A stretch of 64,000 nt of DNA from Neorhizobium alkalisoli (GTDB taxonomy: Bacteria; Pseudomonadota; Alphaproteobacteria; Rhizobiales; Rhizobiaceae): NCBI RefSeq assembly GCF_007829835.1, contig NZ_VIWP01000005.1:248001-312000 (forward strand), in the 5' to 3' direction. Below the pieces are notes generated by a model. It was not told where the DNA came from. It made no database searches and saw only the letters and a program-made list of their open reading frames with translations. Below, piece by piece: positions 43,785 through 52,591 of the stretch. The position numbers were made by a program, and so were the translations under genes. The stretch's first letter is position 1. Each line of letters opens with the position of its first letter.

Positions 43785-44422
43785 TCCAGCCATTTTCGCG
43801 ACAGAGAAATGTCGCGCCCCTCCTCATCCCACCCATGACCACCCGGAAGGACATGGGTCTCCACCGAGGCACCGGCCTGTCTCAATTGGCTTTCGAGTTC
43901 AGGCGCATCCGAAGGCGTCCTGCGCTCGTCCTTTGCGGCCGAGAGGCTCAGAACGGGATAACCGGCAAGATCAGTTTCGATCGCCTTTGCAAAGGGTGAC
44001 ATCGGTCGCATCAGGATCGCTCCGCAGGAGAGAAGCGGCGCCTTTGCCAGAAGAGCAGCCGCGGCGATCGCACCATTGGAATAGCCGACGAGAACCGGCA
44101 CTGGCCGCCCCTCGTCTCCTAGCCAACCGAGGAAATCGGCAAGCGGCCCCATGGCCCGTACGATCTCCCCATGGTCCAGAGACCGATCCGGATTGCGGTT
44201 GAAAAGGGCAAAACCGCCGTCGAGCGGCACGCTGCCACGCAGCGCAAAAACGGACCGCTCCGGCGCGATCGCCGCGGCAAATTCCAGAAGATCGTCTTCC
44301 CGTCGGCCGCTTCCATGCAGGAGGACGAGCGGCGCGAGATCGGGCGCAGTGCTCAAAAGCTCCAGAAACTGAATGCCCGCCACCTGCCGCATGATCCGGT
44401 TCGCCTCGAATGCTTTCGCCAT
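43769..44422 (-). CDS. Alpha/beta hydrolase (carboxylesterase/phospholipase type)
   Basis: 217 residues, cytoplasmic. The nucleophile elbow VGYSNGAIA has Ser115. Probable Asp165 is in SAAKDERRTP and His196 in LPGGHGWD. LVLLHGSGRREDDLLEFAAAIAP is the oxyanion-side loop of the LYPLA/YpfH subgroup. Substrate unknown. It is convergent with glgA, and upstream glgX is on the same strand. Confidence 0.82.
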   Translation of the reverse strand: MAKAFEANRIMRQVAGIQFLELLSTAPDLAPLVLLHGSGRREDDLLEFAAAIAPERSVFALRGSVPLDGGFALFNRNPDRSLDHGEIVRAMGPLADFLGWLGDEGRPVPVLVGYSNGAIAAAALLAKAPLLSCGAILMRPMSPFAKAIETDLAGYPVLSLSAAKDERRTPSDAPELESQLRQAGASVETHVLPGGHGWDEEGRDISLSRKWLETARL

Positions 44423-44475
44423 GCTTCGGCTCTAGCGCGAACCGCATGACGGAGGCAACATTCCCCTAGAACACC

Positions 44476-44496
44476 AAAAAGGCCGACACATCGGCC
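44476..44496 (-). terminator. Terminator of glgX
   Basis: On the minus strand GGCCGA, CACA-type loop, TCGGCC, then TTTTT, 31 bases past the glgX stop. Confidence 0.8.
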
Positions 44497-44526
44497 GGCC
44501 TCCTGATGGATTTGGTATGTGACCGT

Positions 44527-46605
44527 TTACGGCCGGCGGAACAGCGCCAGGCTGCGGCCTTCGAGCTCGAAATCCTTTTCCTTGGTGATGACGAGCCCGC
44601 GCTTGGCGACGTCGGAGGTCGTCAGTTCCAGCACCCAGCCACCCTCGCCGAACTGCGGAATGCGGAAGGGCACATTGCCTTCGAACGGATTGAACAGCAT
44701 CAGCACGTCGTGCCAGATGCCCTCTTCCTGCTTCAGGTCGCCACGGCCGATATAAACGCCGAGCGTCGAGCCTTCGTCCCACTGTTCCGGCTGCTGGAAA
44801 CCGCCACCGGCATTGAACCACTTGATGTCCATGCCGTCGCGCCAGTTTTCCCGCCGCAGAAGCGGCTGTTCCTTGCGCAGCTTGATGATCTCGCGGGTGA
44901 ATTCGCGCAGTTCCTCGCAGCTTTCGGGCAGGTTTTCCCAATGCACCCAGGAGATCTCGCTGTCCTGGCAATAGCCATTGTTATTGCCCATCTGGCTGCG
45001 GCCGAACTCGTCGCCGGCCAGCAGCATCGGCGTACCGTGCGAGAAGAACAGCGTGGCGAGAAAATTGCGCTTCTGGCGCTCGCGCACCGCATTGATGCCC
45101 TCGTCCTCGGTCGGGCCTTCGGCACCGTAATTGTAGGACCGGTTGTCGTTATGCCCGTCGTTATTGTCCTCGCCATTATCCTCGTTATGCTTCTCGTTAT
45201 AGGAGACGAGGTCGTTGAGGGTGAAGCCGTCATGGGCGGTGATGAAATTGACCGAAGCCCAGGGCCGGCGGCCGCGCTGGTCATAAAGATCGCCGGAACC
45301 CAGCAGGCGGGCGGCGAAATCGGTCGAGACATTGTCGCCCTTCCAGTATTCGCGCAGAGTATCGCGATACTTGTCGTTCCATTCCGCCCAGCCCGGCGGA
45401 AAACTGCCGACCTGATACCCCCCGGGGCCGATATCCCAGGGCTCGCCGATCAGCTTGAGTTTTGACAGAACCGGATCCTGCGTCACCGCATCGAAGAAGC
45501 CGCCGCGCTGGTCGAACCCTTCCGGCTCGCGGCCGAGAATGGTGCCGAGATCGAAACGGAACCCGTCGATATGCATGGACTCGGCCCAGTAGCGCAGACT
45601 GTCCATCACCATCTGCAGCACCCGCGGATGCGAGGTGTTGACCGTGTTCCCGGTGCCGGTGTCGTTGATGTAATAACGATGCTGGTCCGGCATCGTCCGG
45701 TAATAGGAAAAATTGTCGATGCCCTTGAAGGAGAGCGTCGGCCCGAGCTCGTTGCCTTCGGCCGTGTGGTTGTAGACCACGTCGAGAATGACCTCGATCC
45801 CGGCATCGTGGAAACCACGCACCATGTCGCGAAAACCCTGGATGCCCTTCGGCCCGTAATAACGCGAGGCCGGCGCGAAGAAACCGAGCGTATTGTAACC
45901 CCAAAAGTTCTTGAGGCCCCTGTCGAGCAGGTGCTGGTCGTCGGGGAACCAGTGGACCGGCATCAGCTCGACCGAGGTGATACCGAGGCTCTTGATGTAA
46001 TCGACGGAAGCCTTGTGACCCATGCCTTCGAACGTGCCGCGCAGCTCCTTCGGCAGGCCGGGATTGAGCTGGGTAAAACCTTTGACATGCGTTTCGTAGA
46101 CGCTGGTCCTGCCCCAGGAAATGTTTGGGCGATTCTTGTCCTGCCAGTCGAACTCGTTGGGATCGATCACCCGGCATTTCGGCATGAAAGGAGCGCTGTC
46201 GCGGGTATCGAAGGTCAGGTCCTTGTCCTGGTGTAGAAGGTCATAGGCGAAATGCGCCTCGTTCCATTCCACATCCCCGACCAGCTCGCGGGCATAAGGA
46301 TCGATCAGCAGCTTGTTCGGATTGAAGCGATGGCCGTTTTCCGGATCATAGGGGCCGTGCACGCGAAAACCGTAAAGCGCGCCGGGCTTCAGGCCCGGGA
46401 CATAACCGTGCCAGACCTCATTGGTATATTCCGGCAGGTCGAGCCGGGCGATCTCGATCTTCCCGCTATTGTCGTAAAGGCAGAGCTCGACGCGCTCGGC
46501 ATGGGCGGAGAAGATCGCGAAATTGACGCCCTCGCCGTCGTAATTGGCGCCCAGCTGCTGCCAGTTGCCCTGCTCGACGACGAAATGGTTCGACTTGGTA
46601 TCCAT
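44527..46605 (-). CDS. glgX: Glycogen debranching enzyme
   Basis: 692 residues. An N-terminal CBM48 domain (about 15-130) precedes a GH13 barrel. The nucleophile is in IDGFRFDLGTILG, the acid in LKLIGEPWDIG and the transition-state Asp in FITAHDGFTLNDL. It hydrolyses alpha-1,6 branch points of limit dextrin. With glgA it makes this region partly glycogen metabolism. Upstream of its start, GGAAC at 46673 is followed 17 bases later by CATT, a weak EcfG-like site. Confidence 0.93.
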   Translation of the reverse strand: MDTKSNHFVVEQGNWQQLGANYDGEGVNFAIFSAHAERVELCLYDNSGKIEIARLDLPEYTNEVWHGYVPGLKPGALYGFRVHGPYDPENGHRFNPNKLLIDPYARELVGDVEWNEAHFAYDLLHQDKDLTFDTRDSAPFMPKCRVIDPNEFDWQDKNRPNISWGRTSVYETHVKGFTQLNPGLPKELRGTFEGMGHKASVDYIKSLGITSVELMPVHWFPDDQHLLDRGLKNFWGYNTLGFFAPASRYYGPKGIQGFRDMVRGFHDAGIEVILDVVYNHTAEGNELGPTLSFKGIDNFSYYRTMPDQHRYYINDTGTGNTVNTSHPRVLQMVMDSLRYWAESMHIDGFRFDLGTILGREPEGFDQRGGFFDAVTQDPVLSKLKLIGEPWDIGPGGYQVGSFPPGWAEWNDKYRDTLREYWKGDNVSTDFAARLLGSGDLYDQRGRRPWASVNFITAHDGFTLNDLVSYNEKHNEDNGEDNNDGHNDNRSYNYGAEGPTEDEGINAVRERQKRNFLATLFFSHGTPMLLAGDEFGRSQMGNNNGYCQDSEISWVHWENLPESCEELREFTREIIKLRKEQPLLRRENWRDGMDIKWFNAGGGFQQPEQWDEGSTLGVYIGRGDLKQEEGIWHDVLMLFNPFEGNVPFRIPQFGEGGWVLELTTSDVAKRGLVITKEKDFELEGRSLALFRRP

Positions 46606-46622
46606 TCAACACCCCTTTGGCC

Positions 46623-46809
46623 GGACTTTCTTGAAGATCGCCCGCATAATGGTGCAGCACGGCATTTCGTTCCGATGTGCTGAAAAATAAGGTCTTCGGC
46701 CCGGCGGATAGAAAGTCCGGGCACGCTGCTTGTCCTGCCGGCATTGCTCCCTCACGCTCGTCCGCTATCTCCTCTCAAAAGACCACCAGACCGGAATGGG
46801 AGAGACAGG
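46623..46809. other. Divergent region glgX/small gene
   Basis: About 190 bases. GGAAC-N17-CATT on the minus strand (46673-46648) is a possible stress promoter for glgX, one base off in the -10 half. No promoter for the 46810 gene stands out. Confidence 0.35.
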
Positions 46810-47070
46810 ATGAGCACCCCGACGATCGAAGAGCTGGAGGGCCGGCTGAATGCCTATCGCGAGCTGATGATCGAATTGCTGGCGGCGATGATTGGCGGCG
46901 AGGTCACGATCACCGGCTTCGTGCAGAAGCTGCGCGACGACGCGACCTTCAAGGATGGCGAAGAAGATCCCGGCGCCGATCCTGAACCCGCCTTCGCGAT
47001 CGAAAACGAGATGGCACGCGAGATGCGCACCATTCTCGAGGCAGCCCGCGCGCGATCCGGACGCAGCTGA
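46810..47070 (+). CDS. Small helical protein of unknown function
   Basis: 86 residues from the ATG after GGGAGAGACAGG. TIEELEGRLNAYRELMIELLAAMIGG is a likely amphipathic or coiled-coil helix. The middle DGEEDPGADPEPAFAIE is acidic, and the last 25 residues form another helix. No family recognised. It lies at the edge of the cluster of small stress genes but has no clear GSR promoter. Confidence 0.6.
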   Translation: MSTPTIEELEGRLNAYRELMIELLAAMIGGEVTITGFVQKLRDDATFKDGEEDPGADPEPAFAIENEMAREMRTILEAARARSGRS

Positions 47071-47155
47071 AACCGCGCCTTTTGCCGCTCCCAACATGAC
47101 AATTCAGTGAAATTTCATATTTATGGCGAACCTGCCACGTTTATGGCTTTTTCGC

Positions 47156-47180
47156 GGAACAAAAATGCCTTTTTATCGTT
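47156..47180 (+). promoter_or_regulatory. EcfG-type promoter of the 25-residue peptide gene
   Basis: GGAAC (47156-47160), 16 bases, CGTT (47177-47180), 27 bases before the ATG at 47208. It is a perfect consensus match. Confidence 0.85.
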
Positions 47181-47207
47181 CATGGTCATGAGATTACGGA
47201 GGCATCT

Positions 47208-47285
47208 ATGGTCAGGGAATGGGTGGAGGCCGCAGGCTTCGTTTTGGTGATCGCTGCCTGCTACATGATGATCGTACCGATCTGA
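47208..47285 (+). CDS. 25-residue membrane peptide under an EcfG-type promoter
   Basis: Too short for usual gene callers. MVREWVEAAGFVLVIAACYM plus MIVPI: a charged start, then about 18 hydrophobic residues. GGAGG lies five bases before the ATG, a perfect GSR promoter lies upstream and a strong terminator follows, so it is a complete isolated transcription unit. A single-pass membrane microprotein is likely. A second tiny membrane peptide follows the sigma gene at 39388. Confidence 0.72.
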   Translation: MVREWVEAAGFVLVIAACYMMIVPI

Positions 47286-47351
47286 TATCAGCCTCTCCAG
47301 AGGAGGAGAGCGTGGTCGCTCGGGCGCCTTGCCTGAAAGCCTGACCAGCTG

Positions 47352-47390
47352 GCCAGCAGGTGCGCTACGGCGCCTGCTGGCATATTTTTT
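47352..47390 (+). terminator. Terminator after the 25-residue peptide gene
   Basis: GCCAGCAGG/CCTGCTGGC stem followed by ATATTTTTT. Confidence 0.88.
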
Positions 47391-47418
47391 CGCAACACAA
47401 TCAAAAGCAAACAGGATG

Positions 47419-47457
47419 AAACGCCCGGCGCAGGAAAAGCGTTCCCGGGCGTTTTTC
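47419..47457 (+). terminator. Second tandem terminator
   Basis: ACGCCCGG/CCGGGCGT stem followed by TTTT, about 30 bases beyond the first. It isolates the next gene's promoter from upstream transcription. Confidence 0.8.
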
Positions 47458-47484
47458 ACGTTATGCGACAGGCTGAAAACAATT

Positions 47485-47509
47485 GGAACGTTTGCCTATT
47501 CCCCGGGTT
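47485..47509 (+). promoter_or_regulatory. EcfG-type promoter of the 65-residue gene
   Basis: GGAAC (47485-47489), 16 bases, GGTT (47506-47509), 50 bases before the ATG at 47560. Confidence 0.72.
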
Positions 47510-47559
47510 TGTCTCCATGTGCTCGGGCAGATCGCCCGCACTCACGACGGGAGATGACC

Positions 47560-47757
47560 ATGCAACATCTATTCAGAATGCTGAAAAGCCGGTTCGCGAT
47601 TGGTGGGCCCAACAAGACGTTTGCAAGCGCACGGCCGGAAGAACTTCAGGTCGTCGTTCCGGATGCGGTGATCCTGCCGCTGCCGAAATCACCGCGTGAA
47701 GAGATCAGCGTGCCGGCCTCGATCAATGGCCGGGACCTGTCGACAGGCCGCCTCTGA
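47560..47757 (+). CDS. Small unknown protein under an EcfG-type promoter
   Basis: 65 residues from the ATG seven bases after GGGAG; an ATG two codons earlier is the alternative. MQHLFRMLKSRFAIGG is a basic amphipathic start. The rest (ELQVVVPDAVILPLPKSPREEISVPASING) is Pro/Val-rich and without family. It may be co-transcribed with the PfpI-type gene 45 bases downstream, which would bring that gene under stress control. Confidence 0.62.
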   Translation: MQHLFRMLKSRFAIGGPNKTFASARPEELQVVVPDAVILPLPKSPREEISVPASINGRDLSTGRL

Positions 47758-47802
47758 CGGCCGTCCAAGAAACCAAAAAACAAAGAAAACAAGGAGTATA
47801 AG

Positions 47803-48363
47803 ATGACAGAGATAGAATCCGCTTCGATCCTGATCCTGGCAACTGACGGCTATGAACGTTCGGAGCTGCGCGTGCCGCTCGACAAGCTGAAAAAGCAGGG
47901 CGCCGATGTGAAGATCGCCTCGATCAAGACCGGCGAAATCAAGAGCTGGGACGAGAAGGACTGGGGCGATACCGTGACGGTGGATCTCGAAGCCAAAAAT
48001 GTCCGCGCTGCCGATTTCGATGCGCTTGTCCTGCCCGGCGGCCAGATCAACCCGGACATCCTGCGCGGTAACGAAGAAGCGATCCGCGTCGTGCGCGATT
48101 TCGTGAAGAGCGGCAAGACAGTCGCCGCGATCTGCCACGGCCCCTGGCTGCTGGTCGAGGCGGATGCGCTGCGGGGCCGCAACGCGACTTCCTATCACTC
48201 GATCCGCACCGACCTGCGCAATGCCGGCGCCGCCTGGAAGGATGAGGCTGTCGTCGTCGACAACGGCATCGTCACCTCACGCTCACCGAAGGACCTGCCG
48301 CAATTCGTGGCGAAGATCATCGAGGAAGTGCGCGAAGGCCTGCATAACCGGCGCGCCGCATAA
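47803..48363 (+). CDS. DJ-1/PfpI superfamily protein (YhbO/PfpI subgroup)
   Basis: 186 residues after AAGGAGTATAAG. ILILATDGYERSELRVPLDKLKKQGADV opens the flavodoxin-like fold. The nucleophile elbow AAICHGPWLLVEADALRGR has Cys111-His112. LVLPGGQINPDILR is a PfpI-subgroup loop. Members act as stress-induced deglycases, chaperones or proteases; which one cannot be told. The position behind a GSR promoter fits a stress role. Confidence 0.87.
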   Translation: MTEIESASILILATDGYERSELRVPLDKLKKQGADVKIASIKTGEIKSWDEKDWGDTVTVDLEAKNVRAADFDALVLPGGQINPDILRGNEEAIRVVRDFVKSGKTVAAICHGPWLLVEADALRGRNATSYHSIRTDLRNAGAAWKDEAVVVDNGIVTSRSPKDLPQFVAKIIEEVREGLHNRRAA

Positions 48364-48375
48364 CGGATGAAAACG

Positions 48376-48406
48376 AGACCGCCCGGGCAAAACTTCGGGC
48401 GGTTTC
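48376..48406. terminator. Terminator between convergent genes
   Basis: ACCGCCCG/CGGGCGGT stem between the PfpI-type gene and the HWE kinase gene. A short TT run follows on the plus strand. Confidence 0.7.
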
Positions 48407-48407
48407 C

Positions 48408-50126
48408 TTATATGGCGATGGACTGGATTGTGTCGCCGCCCTCGCGCCGCTCGAATTTTGCGCGCGGACCAAGCAGTGTCCAGACAAGACCCTCCGGCCG
48501 GAAATCGACCTCCACCACCGCCGAAAACGCCGCTGTTGCATGCCGCTGAATGATCGTCGTGCCAAAACCCTTGCGTTTCGGCTCGGTCACGAGCGGGCCG
48601 CCCGTCTCTTCCCAGGTCAGCGCCATTTTCGGGCTTTCGGCACCCTCTTCCTTGATATCCATCCAGAAGATGCGGACCTTGCCCTGCGGAACGGAAAGCG
48701 CTCCGTATTTGATCGAATTGGTGGCGAGCTCGTGCAGGATCAGGCCAAGATTCTGCACCGCTTCCGCCGTCAGCACGAAATCCTCGCCGCCGATATCGAC
48801 GCGGTCGGCAACCTCCGCAAACGTGCTCATGTGGATTTCGATGACACGGCGCATGGCGACACCGGTCCATTGCGCCCGCGCCAGCGCCTCGACAGATTTG
48901 CCCAAGCCCTGAAGACGGTTGCCGATCGCCTTCTGGAATTCTTCCATGCTGGTGTCCTGACGCGCGAGCTGGCGCATCATCGCCTGCACTAGGGTCAGAA
49001 TATTCTTCGTCCGGTGCACGAGTTCATGCAGGACGAGATGGGTGCGGTCTTCCGCCTGGCTACGGTCGAAGGAGGCGTTTGAGAGTGCAATCGCCACCTG
49101 ATTGGCTTCGGTGATCCTGGTCTGTACCGGCGAAACGATCTCGCCCGCGCCCATGCGCTCGGCCATATGGGCGATCTGGCGGATCGGCTGGCGCAGCTGC
49201 CGCGCCACCATATAGGCGGAGAGTGCCGCAATCGCGATAAAGATGACACCGCCGGAAATCAGCTGCCGCCAGGTCGTGTTGATACCTTCCTGGGCAGAGG
49301 CGATCGGACCCCAGACCACCGCCTTCCAGGTCCAGCCGGTGATCTGCGCATAACCATACATCTGCTTGCCGTTGCCGCCGACATCCTCGATCGTGCCCTT
49401 GAAGCCGGTCATAAGATGCAGCGTATCGACTGGAAACTGGCTGCCCTCCGCCATCTTTTCCGCACCGGCAGAGGTGACCACGTGGCCAGAACCATCCAGC
49501 ACCGCCGCCGACCAGCCGCTGGGCAGGCCTTCCGTCGAGATCAGCTTCTTCAGATCCTCGGCATTCTGGGTGATGATCATCACGTCGCCGCTGGGCGAGA
49601 CTTCCTTCGGCACCGGAGCGGCAACGTTGAAAACCCATTTGCCGCTGGTCGTGCCGACAAACACGTTCGACACTTCCGTCACGCCCGACTTTACGACGGA
49701 CAGCACGGATGGAACATTGCCAGCCTTGCCGAGCGGCGTATCGAAGGGCACTCGGGTATTGAGTTTCAGCTGGCCGTCCTTGTCCACCAGGATAACGAAC
49801 AGGGAATTGGAGCGAAGACTGTTCTGGGTGCGGTTATGAAAGGCACGCAGATCGCGCGAGGCAAGCTCGGGAGAGGCAACGAGCAGGCGCAGCGTCGTTG
49901 CCATGTCCTGCAATTCGCGATCGACCGAACGGGCGATCAGCTGCGCATCCTCGGCCGTGTCTGCGGAAAGGCGCTCGCGTTCGTGATTTTCCAGCTGGTA
50001 CATCAGGAAGCCGACGAAAACCAGCAACGGCAATGCCACTCCCACTGCAAGCGCAATGAGATAGGCACCGATCGACGCCGTCGGGAACAGGCGCGAAAAT
50101 CTGGTCATCACGCGTGTTCGCAGCAT
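48408..50126 (-). CDS. HWE-family sensor histidine kinase
   Basis: 572 residues. Two membrane helices (about 20-44 and 287-308) enclose a periplasmic double-Cache-like sensor; a HAMP-like region follows. The H-box is HELVHRTKNILTLVQAM with His371, the N-box LHELATNSIKYGAL, and LTWEETGGP gives the WxE signature of HWE kinases. HWE/HisKA2 kinases are the usual activators of PhyR in the alphaproteobacterial GSR, so its place beside the sigma/NepR-like island is suggestive. No response regulator is adjacent. Confidence 0.88.
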   Translation of the reverse strand: MLRTRVMTRFSRLFPTASIGAYLIALAVGVALPLLVFVGFLMYQLENHERERLSADTAEDAQLIARSVDRELQDMATTLRLLVASPELASRDLRAFHNRTQNSLRSNSLFVILVDKDGQLKLNTRVPFDTPLGKAGNVPSVLSVVKSGVTEVSNVFVGTTSGKWVFNVAAPVPKEVSPSGDVMIITQNAEDLKKLISTEGLPSGWSAAVLDGSGHVVTSAGAEKMAEGSQFPVDTLHLMTGFKGTIEDVGGNGKQMYGYAQITGWTWKAVVWGPIASAQEGINTTWRQLISGGVIFIAIAALSAYMVARQLRQPIRQIAHMAERMGAGEIVSPVQTRITEANQVAIALSNASFDRSQAEDRTHLVLHELVHRTKNILTLVQAMMRQLARQDTSMEEFQKAIGNRLQGLGKSVEALARAQWTGVAMRRVIEIHMSTFAEVADRVDIGGEDFVLTAEAVQNLGLILHELATNSIKYGALSVPQGKVRIFWMDIKEEGAESPKMALTWEETGGPLVTEPKRKGFGTTIIQRHATAAFSAVVEVDFRPEGLVWTLLGPRAKFERREGGDTIQSIAI

Positions 50127-50351
50127 GAAGGATCCGGCAGGTAAGCTTTTACCTGCGACCGTTCATCATTCAATATCCCGCCCTCTTGCCTCTACAAGCA
50201 ACAATCCGGTTCTACCCATTTTTGGCGGACGGGCCAAGGATTTGATTGGCAATGCCACAGACTTTCGAGCCCACTCGGCCATACGGCACAGAAGCGTACC
50301 GCATGGCCTCCCTTGCGAGACGGATGGCCGACGGAAGAGAAAAACCCCGCC

Positions 50352-51371
50352 TCAACTACCATCTTTTCGAGCTGCATCGGGAATGCGTTGCTCGAGATAG
50401 GACGCGAGATCACCATGATCTGCCGTGACGAGATGGCGCGCGCGGCCGGGCATGTTTTCCCGTACCCGTTCCGAAAGCTCGGCCAGAAAATGCACCGGCG
50501 ATGTCGCATCTGCGATCCACTCGACCGCATCCAACCGCAGGCCATCGAGATTGAATTCCTCGAGCCAATAGAGGGCATTCTCAACGAAGAAGCTGCGCAC
50601 GGCGCTCTGGCCATAATCGATCGCAGGCTTTTTGACACCCTCCTGCAGCGCCTCCCTGCCCTGTTCGAAGAAGGACGGCAGATAGGGCTCGAACAGCAGG
50701 CCGTTCAGGCCGGCATTGGTATAGACGACGTCGAGCATGACCGATAGGCCATGCCGGTGCGCGGCATCGACAAACGCCTTCATATCGTCCGGCGAACCAT
50801 AGGCATGGTGTGGCGCATAGGGCGGGACATGCTCATCCGCGCCACCCGAAAACCGGTTGACCGGCATCAGCTGCAGCATGGTGATCCCGCGCGCAGCAAG
50901 CTCCGGCAGCCGTGCAATGGCGGCGCGAAACGTGCCCTCCGGGGTGAAGGTGCCGATATTCAGCTCATGCAGCACCGCCTCATCCCAGGAATGGCCCTGC
51001 CAGTCGGCAGCGATCCAGCGATAGGTGGTCGGGTCGACCACCAGCGAGGCAGCGTTGATACCGCCATCCTGGGCACGCGATGCCGGGTCGGCCATCACCT
51101 TGCCGTCCGGCATGACGAAATTGTAGCGCGTGCCCGGGCCGGCACCCTCGACGGTGAGCGTGAACCAGCCATTGCCGGCCGGCAGCATTTCGCGATTGCG
51201 GCCATCGATGCGCAGGCGCAGTCGCTCCAGATCGGGCGCCCAGAGCCGGAACAGAACCCGGTCGTCGCCGACATATTCGGCGCCCCAGGATTTGGCGAAA
51301 GCCCTGCGCACAGGGTTGGAAACATTGCCGCTACGCGAGTCGTAGGGCGTGAAATCACGGGTCAGAGTCAT
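50352..51371 (-). pseudogene. Truncated TreZ-like (maltooligosyltrehalose trehalohydrolase) gene
   Basis: 339 residues against about 580-600 for TreZ. The N-terminal CBM48-like domain (about 25-110) and the first half of the GH13 barrel are present: HELNIGTFTPEGTF, MPVNRFSGG, VMLDVVYTNAG and the nucleophile Asp281 in GLRLDAVEW. The frame then stops. The general-acid Glu expected in HLVLEN is replaced (HLVTAD, Ala317), and the third catalytic Asp and the C-terminal domain are absent. Downstream DNA in other frames does not restore them. Either a decayed gene or a repurposed glucan-binding protein. Confidence 0.7.
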
Positions 51372-51491
51372 GACGCCTCCCTTGGTTTCATCTCGCCAAG
51401 GGAATGGGATTAGGACAGGAATAGTTCCCTATAATCACCTAACCATCTGAAAAGAAACGGATAAAAATGCAACACTCATGCAGGTTGCAGC

Positions 51492-52586
51492 TCAATCGAG
51501 CCGCCTGCCGCTCTCCGGATCAAACACCACCGCCTTGTCCAGATTGAAGGCAAAACGGAAATTCTGGCCAAGCTCGACCGGCACATCGGCACGGGTGCGG
51601 GCGGTAAAACTTGCGCCGTCGATCTTGCCGGTCACGAACGTGTCGGATCCGGTCGGTTCGATCATCGTCACCGCCGCCTCGATGCGGGCGACGGAACGGG
51701 CCGTCTGGTCCGCAAGGCTTTCGTCGGTGATCGCCTCGGGGCGCAGGCCGAGAATGACTTCCTTGCCTTCCGTAAGGCTGCCGGTGACCGAAGGCGGGAT
51801 CGGCACGATGACGCCGTCCTTGCCGAACAGCGCAATGCCGCCGACAACCGCCCTGCCCTTCAGCATGTTCATCGCTGGCGAGCCCATGAAATCGGCAACG
51901 AAGAGATTGGCCGGACGATTGTAGATTTCCGCCGGCGTGCCGACCTGCTGCACCACGCCTTCCTTCAGGACGACGATTTTGGTCGCCAGCGTCATCGCCT
52001 CGATCTGGTCATGGGTGACGTAGACGATCGTGGCATTTGTGTTCTGGTGCAGCGACTTGATCTCGGCCCGCACTTCGACACGCAGTTTCGCATCGAGATT
52101 GGAAAGCGGTTCGTCGAACAGGAAGACGCGCGGCTGGCGCACCAGCGCCCGTCCCATGGCGACACGCTGCCGCTGACCGCCGGAAAGCTGGCTCGGGCGG
52201 CGCTTCAAAAGGTGTTCGATCTGCAAGGTCTTCGCCACCTGCGCGACGGCAGTGGCGCGCGCCGCCTTGTCCACGCCGCGCATTTCCAACGCAAAAGCGA
52301 TATTCTCTTCCACCGTCATGTTCGGATAAAGCGCATAGGACTGAAAAACCATGGCAATATCGCGCTTCGACGGATGCAGGTCGGTCACCACCTGCCCGTC
52401 GATGACGATATCGCCCGAGCTTGGCGGCAAAAGGCCGGCAATGGCGTTCAGAAGCGTGGACTTGCCGCAGCCGGAGGGACCGACGAGAACGAGGAAGCCG
52501 CCCTTTTCCAGGCTGATATCAATGCCCTTGAGGATCTCGACGCTGCCGATCTTCTTGCGCAGGTTCTTGATTTCGAGAAAGCTCAT
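51492..52586 (-). CDS. Carbohydrate ABC transporter ATP-binding protein (UgpC/MsmK type)
   Basis: 364 residues. Walker A VGPSGCGKST (about 35-44), signature LSGGQRQRVAMGRAL, Walker B VFLFDEPLSNLD and VTHDQIEAMTLATKI, with a C-terminal TOBE regulatory region (about 240-360). It energises sugar uptake with the two permeases upstream. Last gene of the four-gene operon. Confidence 0.92.
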   Translation of the reverse strand: MSFLEIKNLRKKIGSVEILKGIDISLEKGGFLVLVGPSGCGKSTLLNAIAGLLPPSSGDIVIDGQVVTDLHPSKRDIAMVFQSYALYPNMTVEENIAFALEMRGVDKAARATAVAQVAKTLQIEHLLKRRPSQLSGGQRQRVAMGRALVRQPRVFLFDEPLSNLDAKLRVEVRAEIKSLHQNTNATIVYVTHDQIEAMTLATKIVVLKEGVVQQVGTPAEIYNRPANLFVADFMGSPAMNMLKGRAVVGGIALFGKDGVIVPIPPSVTGSLTEGKEVILGLRPEAITDESLADQTARSVARIEAAVTMIEPTGSDTFVTGKIDGASFTARTRADVPVELGQNFRFAFNLDKAVVFDPESGRRLD

Positions 52587-52591
52587 GAAAA

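Noticed and set aside
50192..50400. Possible out-of-frame continuation of the TreZ-like gene
   Set aside because: None of the three frames downstream shows the remaining GH13 motifs, so this is a true truncation and not a simple frameshift.
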